A stretch of 64,000 nucleotides of DNA. It comes from an uncultured Bacteroidales bacterium. GTDB lineage: Bacteria > Bacteroidota > Bacteroidia > Bacteroidales > Paludibacteraceae. The DNA is taken from NCBI GenBank assembly GCA_902769535.1, contig CACXPH010000004.1, positions 1-64,000 on the forward strand, in the 5' to 3' direction. Shown here one piece after another: positions 28,201-36,678 of this stretch. Under the pieces are notes generated by a model that was not told the DNA's origin, made no database searches, and saw only the letters and a program-made list of their open reading frames with translations. Each line of letters starts with the position of its first letter. The first letter of the stretch is position 1. Position numbers and translations under genes: made by a program.

Positions 28201-31200
28201 ATTTGTGGGATTGGTATGAGGTATATAACCATGTAGTAGGCACGAGTGCGACAGCATCCGGTAATGTAAGTATTGATGCAAGTGCTACTAAGATTCGTTT
28301 CCGTACCGGTGAGACGGCAGTAGATCATACAATTTCCGGTATTCTGGTGAGCATGAAGAAGTTTATGAGTGCTGATGTGGAATCCGTAGATCTGAATGTA
28401 GAAGCGAATTCTATTTGGCAGCAGACAATTACTGTCAGTCACTCCAATATTGACAAAATGTCTGTGACTACAAAGCAGGGCCTTTTGACGTTAAGTTCTT
28501 CTACTTTGGGTGACGGATGCGGCGATTTCGGAGACGATGCTTTCGAAGTAAGTTATACTCCGACCAACAAGAATTCCGAATATAAGGATACGATTGTTAT
28601 TACCGATAGCAAGACAGTTCCTTCTACCATTGAGATTCCTGTTCGTTTGTATGCGCAAGCATTGAATCAGTCGATCAATGGATTTGTATTGCCGACATCA
28701 GCCAAGACAACGGATCTGATTAATCTTACGGCAGAGGCAACAAGCGGTTTGACGGTAACTTATTCTACTTCTGATGAAAATATAGCACAGATTATCAACG
28801 ATAATCAATTGATATTTGTTGCTGCAGGCGAGGTTAAAGTAATAGCAAGTCAAGCAGGAAATGATGCATATAATGCTGCAGATTCGATAAAGAAGACGAT
28901 AGTTGCAACGAAAGTGTCTCCGGCGATTGTAGCATATCCGACGGGTATGGAGATAGCGTATCTTAGTACGTTGGAGAATAGTACGTGGACGGCCAACGGA
29001 ACAGCAACGACAACATTACGTGGTGTCGCAGATCAGCCGATTGCAGGTACGTTCTCTTGGGATGAACCGAAGCATGTCGTTATGGACGCTGCGGGCAAGC
29101 ATAGCTATGCGGCTACATTCAAACCGACCGATACTGGCATGTACAACAATGTATCTTATGACCAAGAGATTACGATTCTGCGTGCTGACGCGTTCATTAC
29201 AATGAAAGATAGTACAGTCAAAGTGGCTGTCGATGGTATCGATGCAGGCAAAGCGGATTCGAAGATTGATTTGGATGAATTAATCACTGGACAAACTACA
29301 GACGGCAACCGTACTGGCGCTGTGACTTACGAGGTTGTCAGCGAAAATAAGGCGAATGCGACGATCGGAGAAGGCAATATTTTCTCGGCAACGGTTATTG
29401 GTGACTATACGATCCGTGCAACGAAGGCGCAGACGGATTGGTATAATGAAGTAACGGATGAATTCGTCGTGAGCGTAAGCAAGCGCGCGAACACGATGGT
29501 TCTTAGCGGTACTGCATTCGAGCAATATGTTGATTTAGTTGTTGAGAATATTCGTTCAGTACAGAACAGTGACGCTATCGTTCAGACTAGCAGTACTTTC
29601 CCGACTATTGCATATTATGATGTGGAAAGTAACATGATTCGTATTCCGAACAGCGAGAGCGACTACCAGATGTTCGGTGCGCAAAAAGAAGTCACGATTA
29701 AGATTTGGCAGGACGCTACCGATCGTTTTGAGGCCTCGGGTGAGAAGACAATTACATTGACCGTTCATAAGTATGTGACGACTTCAAGCGGAAATGATAT
29801 TATTCTTGAGGTGAACGAAACGAAGGATGCAGATTATGGTTTTACCAATACTTCTGCAGCCTATCCGAGCAGTAATCTGAACGATGATTTCTACTACACG
29901 ATAGATGAGCCGAGTTTCGAAAATGCGGCGCTTAATAATGGTGACAAGTTGATTACCTACGATCCTGTTACCAACAAGATCACTGGACATAATGCCGGAA
30001 CAACGAAGATCACCTTCTACCAGAACGAGACTTACAAGCACACGGGTGTTACGCTAATGTGTAATGTGGCGGTAGAGAAAAAAGAGAATACGATTAAGAA
30101 CTCATGGAAGAATAGTCCTTGGCAGATGGCGATGAACGAGAACGAGAACTTAGCTGTTTCGTTCACTTCTGATCGTGGTGATTATACCAATAGTCCGATT
30201 GTCATTGAGCAGATTTATGGCGAGGATGTTGCTACGTTGAGTGGAAATGCATCCGGCGCTACGATCACATCGAACACGACAAAGGGCTATGCGATTTGGC
30301 ACTTGTCCCAAGCAGAGAACTATGAGTATTATGCAGCGCAGAAAGACCTTATGGTGTTGGTCGGTGTACCGGCTCCGCCGACCTGCTATGTATATCAGGA
30401 TAATAGTGAACATAAGTTCTCTACGGAGATTACGGATGCAGAAGGTAAGTTCGAAACGCCGATAGCAATTAATTCTCCGATTGATAAGATTTGGTTTCAC
30501 GCTAAAAAATCTAGTTTGGGTGTAAACAAATTTGTGGTTCAGTATTCCAAGGATAATGGAAAAGAATGGATTACGCTGTCTTCTCCCTCTTTGGATAAGA
30601 ACTATAAGTCAGAGCGGTTTGAGGCTACCTTCCCCACACTGCAAGGTACAGAGCGAATTACGCATGTACGATTTGGAGCTGCAACAGGAGCAACGCTCAG
30701 CAAATGGTATAAGAATGTACAGATTTCTCGCCGCTCCTACCTTAATCTGCAGGACGCTGAGCATAATAAGATCTCTCAATTACCGACCATGGAATGTACG
30801 ATTGACGAGACTTCTACGGCAGAGGCAAAATTCTATATTGATTATAGTACTTGTGATGATGAAATCATCATCGAGTCCAGTGATCCGACACATTTCACAG
30901 TTAGCGAATCGTCCATAAATGTTTCCGATAAGCACGATAATCTCCTGTCGGCCAAGAAGGAGATCACGGTAACGTATCACTGTACGGAATTAGGTTCGCA
31001 CAGCGCTATGATAACCGTTCGTACATCGTATCAGACAAGCGCTTTATCGGTTAGCGGAGAAACGAGCAAACGTGTTCCGGAATTAATTTGGCAAGAGGGG
31101 TACACGAATAACCCGCTGACTTTGCCGGTTGGTTTGGTTGTTAATGCCCTCAAACCGGCTGCCAAGTCAACGAGTTCTGCATCGGTTATCTATGAATCCA

Positions 31201-33923
31201 GCGATGCAAGTGTTGTACAAATCTTAGAGGAAGGCTATGCGTTTAAGGTGGTTGGTGTTGGTTCCGCTACGCTGACTGCTACAGCTCCTGAAAATGACAA
31301 ATGGAAATCTGTCTCCGGTACGCGTGTAATTCAAGCAACAGAGAAGATTGTCCAAGAGATTGTATGGGATCAGAACTTCCCGCGCTTTATGACACCGGGT
31401 GATGTGATTGATTTGGATGCGAAAGTATATTTGCGCAATCTGTCCACAGGAACATTGACTTATAGCGCAGATCGTTCACAATATCTCTCGTATTCGTGTC
31501 CGCTGAATAACGGTATTGCTACTGTTAGCAACAATAAGTTGACCATTTTGGATTACGGCGAGGTGAAAGTAACTGCAGCTGTAGGAGGTAATGCCGATTA
31601 CGCTGCGGCTGCATCTGTGATTATGTTAGTACACGTTCGTCAGCCGTCTGTAGGTTGTCCGACGCCGTTAGTGCTTGATAAGCAGGAGACAGTCGAAATG
31701 TTCGAAATGAATGTCGACTTCTCTAATTATTTCAATCTGACCACTGAGGAGATGATTTCGAGCGAAATTGAGCTTAATTCAGCTCAGGGCAAACCGGATA
31801 AATTATCATTCCAATACGCAGGAGAGGAGTTCGATGCAATAGTCAAGAAATATTTTGGCGGATATATTAAGTTTGAGCAACGCGTCAACCAGCAATGGAT
31901 TTCTGTGGACGGCTCACGCGTAGAGACGAAGAAGAATGAGTGGAAAAGTGTGTCAGACTTACAACTGAATGAGAACGCCGATGCATTGCGTATCATTCGC
32001 GAAGCTGGTTCTACAGGATACCATTATATCAAAGATATTCAGGTGACGCGTAAGCAGTACCTGCGCGCGACGCAAACAGCCCTCGATTTGGGTGAGATTA
32101 AGTTGGGGCAATCAACAACTGTAAACATCGGTTTTGATTATTCGGATGTGAAAGGAGATTTGACAGCACGCACGATTAATAATACGACCGATGTGGCGAT
32201 TAAAGACAACGGTGTAATTGATGTTGAATGCGGTAGTTTCGGCCATTATAATCTGCCGATTACCTTTACACCGACTCATGTAGATTCTACCTGGGAAGGT
32301 GCCATTGAGGTATTTGACGATCTTACGAATCTCAACTTCACCGTAGCTCTCACAGCAAAAGTCACAGCCAACGAACAGTATATCTTTAGTGAAGCAGGTA
32401 ACTGGAATGATTCTACCAATTGGACAACGAAACTTGTGCCGGACGAGAATGCGGATATAATAGTGGCTAAAAATATGACCATCAACTCGGCAGCGAGTGT
32501 GAAGAGTATGACTATTGAGGAGGGCGTTACTGTTACCGTCAAGAGTGGAGTGACGCTGGTTGTTGGAAACGGAAGTCCGAAAAGCCGAGAAACATATGGA
32601 AACCTGCATGTCGAAGATGGCGCGCAAGTCATACTTAGTGATGGTGCAAGTCTGACATTGAATGATATGATCTTAGATGCTAAATTGGGCGAAACAAATG
32701 GAAATACAACCTCTGCATCTAGTTCTGGTCAAATAACACATGATAACCAGCTTACTGTTAATGGAGATGCTTATTTCCAATTGACTTTGGATCCTTCTGG
32801 ACGTAATACTTTAGGTTGGTATGACTTCGTACTGCCGTTCGCAGTAGATGTAATTGGAGGTATTAGTATCGCAGGTGACGAAGATACGCCTATGCAATTC
32901 AATGTAAATTATGCTGTGATGGACTATTCTGAAGCTAAACGTGCTGTCAATGGAAAATGTTGGAACAAGTTCCGCGGCACGATGGAGCCGGGCAAGGTAT
33001 ATACCATTACTTTGGATGAAGAGAACCCGAAATGGAATACGGTTATCTTTAAGAAGAAAGCGGGTGCGGATGTTACTGGTGATCGCTCGTTTACAACCGA
33101 GTACTCCGGACTTGGGACTGATGACAAAGACAACGGATGGAACGGTTTCGGAAATGGAACATTGCATCATACAGAACTGAATGTTCCGGAAGGAACGCTT
33201 ATCCAGATGTACGATCATACAAATCGTTGCTATCAGTCGCGTGAGGCATATGGCTATACCATTCCTGTTGGCCTGTCATTCTTTATGCAATTTGACGGCG
33301 TGGAGACCATTAACTTGATATCAGCAGAAGGGAATAGCCAATTCCGTGCTCCTTCCCGTGAACCTCGTCAAGTAAGCAAGTTCCGTTTGTCGCTGAAGGA
33401 GGAGGGCGCAGAGAACGCTGCTGATAAGTTGTGGGTAAGTGCGAACGAAGAGGCAACAGGCGAATATGTTATCGGTCGGGATGTTCTCAAAATGGGTACA
33501 ATCAATGAATCTCAAGTAGCTCGTATGTGGAGTGTGCGTAATGATGTAACTCTCTGTAGCAGCGAAATGCCGATGAGGTCCAACAAGGCAAATTGTGACC
33601 TTGGTTTGTACGCTCCTCAATCGGGAACCTATTCGATAGAGATTGAAGCAGCTCCGGCAGACGCTACGCTTTATCTGACATACAATAACCGTGTTATCTG
33701 GAATCTCTCCATGAGTCCGTACGAGATTGAACTTAATCAGGGTACGACTGAAGGCTATGGTCTGCGCATTGTTGCTGACGCCCAAACACCAACAGACTTA
33801 GAGAATGTAAATTCGTTTAATAGCGAAGACGGTGTACGCAAAGTACTCATTGACGATCAGGTTTATCTTATTACTCCGGACGGAAAGATGTACGATGTAA
33901 TTGGAAAAAGTGTAAAATATTAA
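25227..33923 (+). CDS. Giant secreted multi-domain surface protein, 2898 aa
   Basis: The hydrophobic signal segment lies at about 53-72 (YLPALCLVFALILGG), so the n-region is unusually long; later ATG codons at 25278 or 25311 would shorten it. Regions in order: InlB/Flg_new-like repeats (about 175-318, for example DGFLFDGWYNGDTYVG); many Ig-like modules of the bacterial Ig family (for example VISVSGNTLTVVGEGETTITATQAG in part: LTVVGEGETTITATQAG), alternating with jelly-roll-like segments (about 490-660, 990-1050, 1720-1800, 2140-2290); a G8-like beta-helix segment (about 2388-2500, AGNWNDSTNWTT); a beta-rich end and the C-terminal motif YLITPDGKMYDVIGKSV. Very low Cys content. It looks like a stalk-like adhesin or matrix component. 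It stands alone between its own promoter and that of the small peptide gene. Confidence 0.85.
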   Translation: MRNFYKNLKNLKSLKSLMRIFRAVTGYGMPIREAICTAEGTRHLFVLSRINSYLPALCLVFALILGGLNAWGASKTKLYVQVNGSGKIKVNTTNTPPADDWSSSTVTKNQSHGGFSTWVDDTYYIWVNPNTGYYCSGVSDCTWSNSGYYTVTFTGSNFTAEKTVTATFVGNSYTLTFNGNGNTSGSMTNQSFVYGTAQNIKANGFTRAYTITYQANGGTCSTASATATYTLAGWAKSANGDVVFTPGQQLKTPTPIPEHGETINLYAVWNAVSVTLPTPTKDGFLFDGWYNGDTYVGKGGESYTPTANVTLTAHWAEKLTPQFVLDKSQVELDQKAILTLTNVNNPSINISPAGIVAYNAQNGELTALNLGTVTITVTQQAVGDIKYKQEQLSLEVIRKTPTLTLYIDGEERTSKSVVQGRKAEITYDKVSDANVVVTNVSGGSYAAYANGEITASEIGTAVFRATLPQTNTYQSTYVDFSIKVTEDLSHLPITINSSDVYDAIKTGGSGTYGWNNSNGVYVGNTDKGMGTATNWDDKYVTIHFTGVPDKLSFKYTYVYYSETFKTSAVGPGGSVDPNQRYYLYVEESANGSDWTALSWQDTDPQAYQRSSGDQQLKKTTRYLRFHLHANYAAYYKDIHVTELKYVQDPDPANIDLGTAVINSGEVSKTTLVNWCNVAPLAVTSSNPRFTVSPTSFGGYEDYGSQTLTIYYTHGSAVGPQEADITLSNGNANFDKTIHVTAETTKRPQTITWNSALVSTGYAMNVGEQYPDASIAAVATVARGARVTYTSANSNLIEVVADTALLAKAVGRVKIAAHQAGDNEYAAISDTVEFQVTNLLKQSITWDQDLMSLLTTSGTVELNATASSNGQITYTSGNSDVVSVSGNTLTVVGEGETTITATQAGGEIGGQTYLPISLTASVYVRNPASQCNGKALNVNSLTLSSSHLTQEYTLSGVPETLTFSAYHGTKSGQWGTAPSYASLIVEQYACINDLWDWYEVYNHVVGTSATASGNVSIDASATKIRFRTGETAVDHTISGILVSMKKFMSADVESVDLNVEANSIWQQTITVSHSNIDKMSVTTKQGLLTLSSSTLGDGCGDFGDDAFEVSYTPTNKNSEYKDTIVITDSKTVPSTIEIPVRLYAQALNQSINGFVLPTSAKTTDLINLTAEATSGLTVTYSTSDENIAQIINDNQLIFVAAGEVKVIASQAGNDAYNAADSIKKTIVATKVSPAIVAYPTGMEIAYLSTLENSTWTANGTATTTLRGVADQPIAGTFSWDEPKHVVMDAAGKHSYAATFKPTDTGMYNNVSYDQEITILRADAFITMKDSTVKVAVDGIDAGKADSKIDLDELITGQTTDGNRTGAVTYEVVSENKANATIGEGNIFSATVIGDYTIRATKAQTDWYNEVTDEFVVSVSKRANTMVLSGTAFEQYVDLVVENIRSVQNSDAIVQTSSTFPTIAYYDVESNMIRIPNSESDYQMFGAQKEVTIKIWQDATDRFEASGEKTITLTVHKYVTTSSGNDIILEVNETKDADYGFTNTSAAYPSSNLNDDFYYTIDEPSFENAALNNGDKLITYDPVTNKITGHNAGTTKITFYQNETYKHTGVTLMCNVAVEKKENTIKNSWKNSPWQMAMNENENLAVSFTSDRGDYTNSPIVIEQIYGEDVATLSGNASGATITSNTTKGYAIWHLSQAENYEYYAAQKDLMVLVGVPAPPTCYVYQDNSEHKFSTEITDAEGKFETPIAINSPIDKIWFHAKKSSLGVNKFVVQYSKDNGKEWITLSSPSLDKNYKSERFEATFPTLQGTERITHVRFGAATGATLSKWYKNVQISRRSYLNLQDAEHNKISQLPTMECTIDETSTAEAKFYIDYSTCDDEIIIESSDPTHFTVSESSINVSDKHDNLLSAKKEITVTYHCTELGSHSAMITVRTSYQTSALSVSGETSKRVPELIWQEGYTNNPLTLPVGLVVNALKPAAKSTSSASVIYESSDASVVQILEEGYAFKVVGVGSATLTATAPENDKWKSVSGTRVIQATEKIVQEIVWDQNFPRFMTPGDVIDLDAKVYLRNLSTGTLTYSADRSQYLSYSCPLNNGIATVSNNKLTILDYGEVKVTAAVGGNADYAAAASVIMLVHVRQPSVGCPTPLVLDKQETVEMFEMNVDFSNYFNLTTEEMISSEIELNSAQGKPDKLSFQYAGEEFDAIVKKYFGGYIKFEQRVNQQWISVDGSRVETKKNEWKSVSDLQLNENADALRIIREAGSTGYHYIKDIQVTRKQYLRATQTALDLGEIKLGQSTTVNIGFDYSDVKGDLTARTINNTTDVAIKDNGVIDVECGSFGHYNLPITFTPTHVDSTWEGAIEVFDDLTNLNFTVALTAKVTANEQYIFSEAGNWNDSTNWTTKLVPDENADIIVAKNMTINSAASVKSMTIEEGVTVTVKSGVTLVVGNGSPKSRETYGNLHVEDGAQVILSDGASLTLNDMILDAKLGETNGNTTSASSSGQITHDNQLTVNGDAYFQLTLDPSGRNTLGWYDFVLPFAVDVIGGISIAGDEDTPMQFNVNYAVMDYSEAKRAVNGKCWNKFRGTMEPGKVYTITLDEENPKWNTVIFKKKAGADVTGDRSFTTEYSGLGTDDKDNGWNGFGNGTLHHTELNVPEGTLIQMYDHTNRCYQSREAYGYTIPVGLSFFMQFDGVETINLISAEGNSQFRAPSREPRQVSKFRLSLKEEGAENAADKLWVSANEEATGEYVIGRDVLKMGTINESQVARMWSVRNDVTLCSSEMPMRSNKANCDLGLYAPQSGTYSIEIEAAPADATLYLTYNNRVIWNLSMSPYEIELNQGTTEGYGLRIVADAQTPTDLENVNSFNSEDGVRKVLIDDQVYLITPDGKMYDVIGKSVKY
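25242..25277. repeat. 9-bp tandem array, 4 units, at the 5' end of the giant gene
   Basis: Units aaaaatctc twice then aaaagtctc twice, in frame, coding for KNL-KNL-KSL-KSL-type tripeptides in the n-region of the signal peptide. Changing copy number would lengthen or shorten this tail by three residues. Confidence 0.85.
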
Positions 33924-33928
33924 TAAAA

Positions 33929-33960
33929 TTTGCACAATTCAAAAAAAAGCAGTACCTTTG
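33929..33960 (+). promoter_or_regulatory. Promoter for the 40-residue peptide gene
   Basis: -33 TTTG (33929-33932), 20-bp spacer, -7 TAccTTTG (33953-33960). The first element begins 6 bp after the stop codon of the giant gene. Bases 33945-33961 are identical to the promoter core at 3842-3858 and at 4411-4427. Confidence 0.85.
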
Positions 33961-33980
33961 CACGCTTTTTGGTTAGAACA

Positions 33981-34103
33981 ATGAGAAAAACGTATTACAT
34001 ACCAACAGTAGAAATTTGCCTGTTAGAGGCAAATATCTCTGTGATGATTGCTGACAGCGGTCATGGTTACGCAGCCCCAAGACGTCGGGACGATGTGTTC
34101 TAA
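33981..34103 (+). CDS. 40-residue peptide with its own promoter
   Basis: ATG at 33981, TAA at 34101-34103; MRKTYYIPTVEIC at the start, then LLEANISVMIADSGHGYA and a basic RRRDD tail. It has no classical signal peptide. The opening MRKTY-x-IP-x-x-EI pattern resembles the many tiny uncharacterised Bacteroidales peptides of the type MKKTY-x-x-P. The strong promoter 21 bp upstream (matching the grpE promoter core) supports real expression. Its stop abuts the convergent lipoprotein stop with no bases between. A product of the PqqD/S24-type pair 9 kb upstream or a small regulatory peptide are possibilities; neither is shown. Confidence 0.65.
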   Translation: MRKTYYIPTVEICLLEANISVMIADSGHGYAAPRRRDDVF

Positions 34104-35150
34104 TTAACGAAGAGTTTTAGCCCAGCGGCGAAGATATTCTAACCACTCCTCTGCACTTGTTGCGACGGGGTGGTTTTCTTTTGTCGCTCCGCAAACGGTT
34201 AAATAGAAATGCGCGGTATAGTATGAATAGAAATACCGTTTCTTATATAAGGTATAGAGTTTCTTTTCTTCTTTGAGCAGACACAAGTTATTTTGCTTGT
34301 CATGAACCGGTGTTTCTGCAAACTCTTTCGGAATAAATACACCCAAACCTACTGTCTCTTTGCCGTACTTAACCGTGTCATTTACCGGCCAGTCCGTTCC
34401 CCAAGACGCTAATAGAATTCCGTTCGGCAAAACAATCGTCACCGTGTCTTTCCCTCCCTTAGCCGGAATAGTCTGCACGCCGGTACAAAGGCCTTCTATC
34501 GGATGAGTCGTATATACGTCGCATCGCATATCTCGATGCCCGGCAAAGAGCGTATATTGTACCGCCATTTCTTCCGATTGTCCCTCTACTTGCCAATCTT
34601 TAACCAACATGCCTATTGAGGCCTGATGGCGTGTTTTGTCTGCAATATATTGAGCTCGCCTGCCTGCATTGATATGAACCTGTTTCGTGCCGTCCCAATA
34701 TTTCACACTCCCAACACCCACCGTTCCGCTCACACGCAGTATATCATCGCCATAACCTTCTGCCAACAGACTATCATTCGGATACCAATAACTCTGCGCT
34801 AACTCCAGTTGAGGTTTCCGCTTGCAATAGACATCAATGGTCTGTTTCTTGTCGAAATAAAGCCTATAGGCCATCAGCTCGCTCTCTACTGCCACTCCAT
34901 GATGATGCAACTGATGATACGTATCTACGTCAGCAGAGTCTTCCCATTGGGTAATTGGATAGCAGTGCCGTGTTTTGCCTTCCGCATGAATGACCGTATA
35001 ACCCGCACGTAGGCTATCTGCCTCCGTACCGATCTTCCAAAATGAAGTAGCTACCCGCGGGCTGCAACCCGCGAGTAGTAAGAGAGGCATTACCGTAATT
35101 ACGTTATTACGTAATCCCGTAATACAGAAATTTTTAATTGATCTTGACAT
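34104..35150 (-). CDS. DUF4861-like lipoprotein, pectin-utilisation partner
   Basis: About 348 residues from the start MSRSIKNF at 35150; an earlier in-frame ATG at 35168 would also work. A lipobox occurs in MPLLLLAGCSPRV, so the protein is probably a lipoprotein; if initiation is at MPLLLL the signal peptide would be very short. The mature part (MAYRLYFDKKQTIDVYCKR in outline, GYGDDILRVSGTVGVGSVKYWDG, PNGILLASWGTDWPVNDT) resembles the DUF4861 family, which often accompanies pectin-degrading enzymes. It follows the GH28 gene with a 17-bp overlap, which supports that role. Part of its signal peptide is coded by an octamer repeat array. No catalytic residues are known for this family. Confidence 0.65.
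   Translation of the reverse strand: MSRSIKNFCITGLRNNVITVMPLLLLAGCSPRVATSFWKIGTEADSLRAGYTVIHAEGKTRHCYPITQWEDSADVDTYHQLHHHGVAVESELMAYRLYFDKKQTIDVYCKRKPQLELAQSYWYPNDSLLAEGYGDDILRVSGTVGVGSVKYWDGTKQVHINAGRRAQYIADKTRHQASIGMLVKDWQVEGQSEEMAVQYTLFAGHRDMRCDVYTTHPIEGLCTGVQTIPAKGGKDTVTIVLPNGILLASWGTDWPVNDTVKYGKETVGLGVFIPKEFAETPVHDKQNNLCLLKEEKKLYTLYKKRYFYSYYTAHFYLTVCGATKENHPVATSAEEWLEYLRRWAKTLR
35050..35077. repeat. GC-rich palindromic segment in the lipobox region
   Basis: acccgcgggctgcaacccgcg-type sequence: cccgcggg and the related cccgcg are near-palindromic and read as four loose 7-bp units. It codes for AGCSPRV of the lipoprotein. It resembles the palindrome at 1073-1092. Confidence 0.35.
35089..35120. 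repeat. 8-bp tandem array, 4 units
   Basis: Units attaccgt, aattacgt, tattacgt, aatcccgt; codes for the region GLRNNVITV just before the lipoprotein hydrophobic core. Confidence 0.75.
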
Positions 35151-36678
35151 TCTCAACAGTCGGAGCAAGCGAGAAGGCTTCGCCTTTCTCTGCCTGAATA
35201 TGTACGTTCTCGATAATCAGCCCATCTGTTTGACGGAAGAGCGCACCTTCAACTGCACTCATCGTGATATTACGCAGCGTCACATTCTGTATTTTCATCT
35301 CCGGCAGACCGTTGAAATAGATGGCGCGTTTAATATTCGTGCCCTTGACATCCTCGATCACAATATTGCGGAAAGCAGGTGTCTCTTCGCTCACTTGCGG
35401 TGCTTCAGCATTCATGCGTGCTGCGAGTTCTTCTTCCGTCTCTTCGCCTGCTCCCTTACCACCGTAGAACAAGTCAAACAGCAGTCCTTCGTTCGGGATA
35501 TTGACCATATTCACATCGCGGATATAGATATTCTCCACTACACCTCCGCGGCCACGTGTACTCTTGAAGCGCAGACCTACATCCGTACCTATATAGAGGT
35601 TATTGCTTACTTGTACGTTCTTGATACCACCGCTCATCTCTGATCCGCAAACAAATCCACCGTGACCGTGGTACACCACACAATCATCTACAACTACGTT
35701 CTCCGTCGGAATACCTCTATCACGACCCGGTTTATCTTTACCGGACTTCATACAGATAGCATCATCGCCTACGTCAAACGAACAATGACTGATCACTACG
35801 TTCTTGCAACTCTCGATATCTACGCCATCTCCATTCTGGCTATACCACGGGTTGCGTACGTTTAGATCCCGCAGGATCAGGTTCTCGCAACACATCGGAT
35901 GAAGGTTCCATGCAGGCGAGTTCTCAAACGTCACACCTTCAAGCAAAATACCCTTACACCCAACGAAATGCAGCATCACCGGACGCAGGAACGACTTTAC
36001 TACTTGCCACAGACTGTCGTCTTCAATCACCGGTACATTCTGATCCAGGCAGTAACTCTGCGCGAGCAGCGATGCGCTATCCGGATACCAGATGTCATTA
36101 TCCACAATTCCGCCTTTCTCCTTGAGGTGTTTCTTCCATTGTCCAGGAGCCATCTTGCTTTTCTTGAGCGGACGCCACCAGTCGCCGTTGCCGTTAAAAG
36201 TTCCATGACCGGTAATAGCTATATTCTCTGCGTCACGTGCATTCAGCGGACTCGTGCAACGCTTGGTTGGAATTCCTTCGAACCACTCGTCGTAGATCTC
36301 ATACAGATCCAGATCGTGCGAAAAGACCACAAAGCAGTTCTTCTCCGTGTACAAGCGCACATTCGACTTGAGCGTGATAGGCGCTGTCGTGTAAATACCT
36401 TCCGGAATAATAACCGTTCCGCCGCCTAATTCCGTACATTCGTCAATAGCCTGTTGGATCGCTTCGGTGGAAAGCACCACTCCCGTCGGATCTGCTCCGT
36501 AGTCCAGTACATTAAAGGTGCGGTTTGGAAACGAAGGAACGTCCACTTTCGGCATCTTGAACGAAGCCGATTTTGTCAACCGGTTGACGTCGCTTTGCTT
36601 CGTCGTTTGGAACTGCGGCGCATTACAAGCGCTTAAAAGAGCTGCGGCAAGCAGCAAGATAGAGAATTGCTTTTTCAT
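35134..36678 (-). CDS. GH28-family pectinase (polygalacturonase-like)
   Basis: 514 residues with a lipoprotein signal (LLLAAALLSACN). A right-handed beta-helix of glycoside hydrolase family 28: NGNGDWWRP, the NGDGVDIES motif with the first catalytic Asp, DVGDDAICMKSGKD with the Asp pair, GHGGFVCGSEMSGG, and RFKSTRGRGG, all standard for GH28 (exo)polygalacturonases. Substrate is inferred to be pectin galacturonan or a side-chain. The start ATG overlaps the truA stop as ATGA, and it is followed by the DUF4861-like lipoprotein; together they suggest a small pectin locus appended to a housekeeping run. No SusCD pair is seen here. Confidence 0.92.
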   Translation of the reverse strand: MKKQFSILLLAAALLSACNAPQFQTTKQSDVNRLTKSASFKMPKVDVPSFPNRTFNVLDYGADPTGVVLSTEAIQQAIDECTELGGGTVIIPEGIYTTAPITLKSNVRLYTEKNCFVVFSHDLDLYEIYDEWFEGIPTKRCTSPLNARDAENIAITGHGTFNGNGDWWRPLKKSKMAPGQWKKHLKEKGGIVDNDIWYPDSASLLAQSYCLDQNVPVIEDDSLWQVVKSFLRPVMLHFVGCKGILLEGVTFENSPAWNLHPMCCENLILRDLNVRNPWYSQNGDGVDIESCKNVVISHCSFDVGDDAICMKSGKDKPGRDRGIPTENVVVDDCVVYHGHGGFVCGSEMSGGIKNVQVSNNLYIGTDVGLRFKSTRGRGGVVENIYIRDVNMVNIPNEGLLFDLFYGGKGAGEETEEELAARMNAEAPQVSEETPAFRNIVIEDVKGTNIKRAIYFNGLPEMKIQNVTLRNITMSAVEGALFRQTDGLIIENVHIQAEKGEAFSLAPTVENVKIN

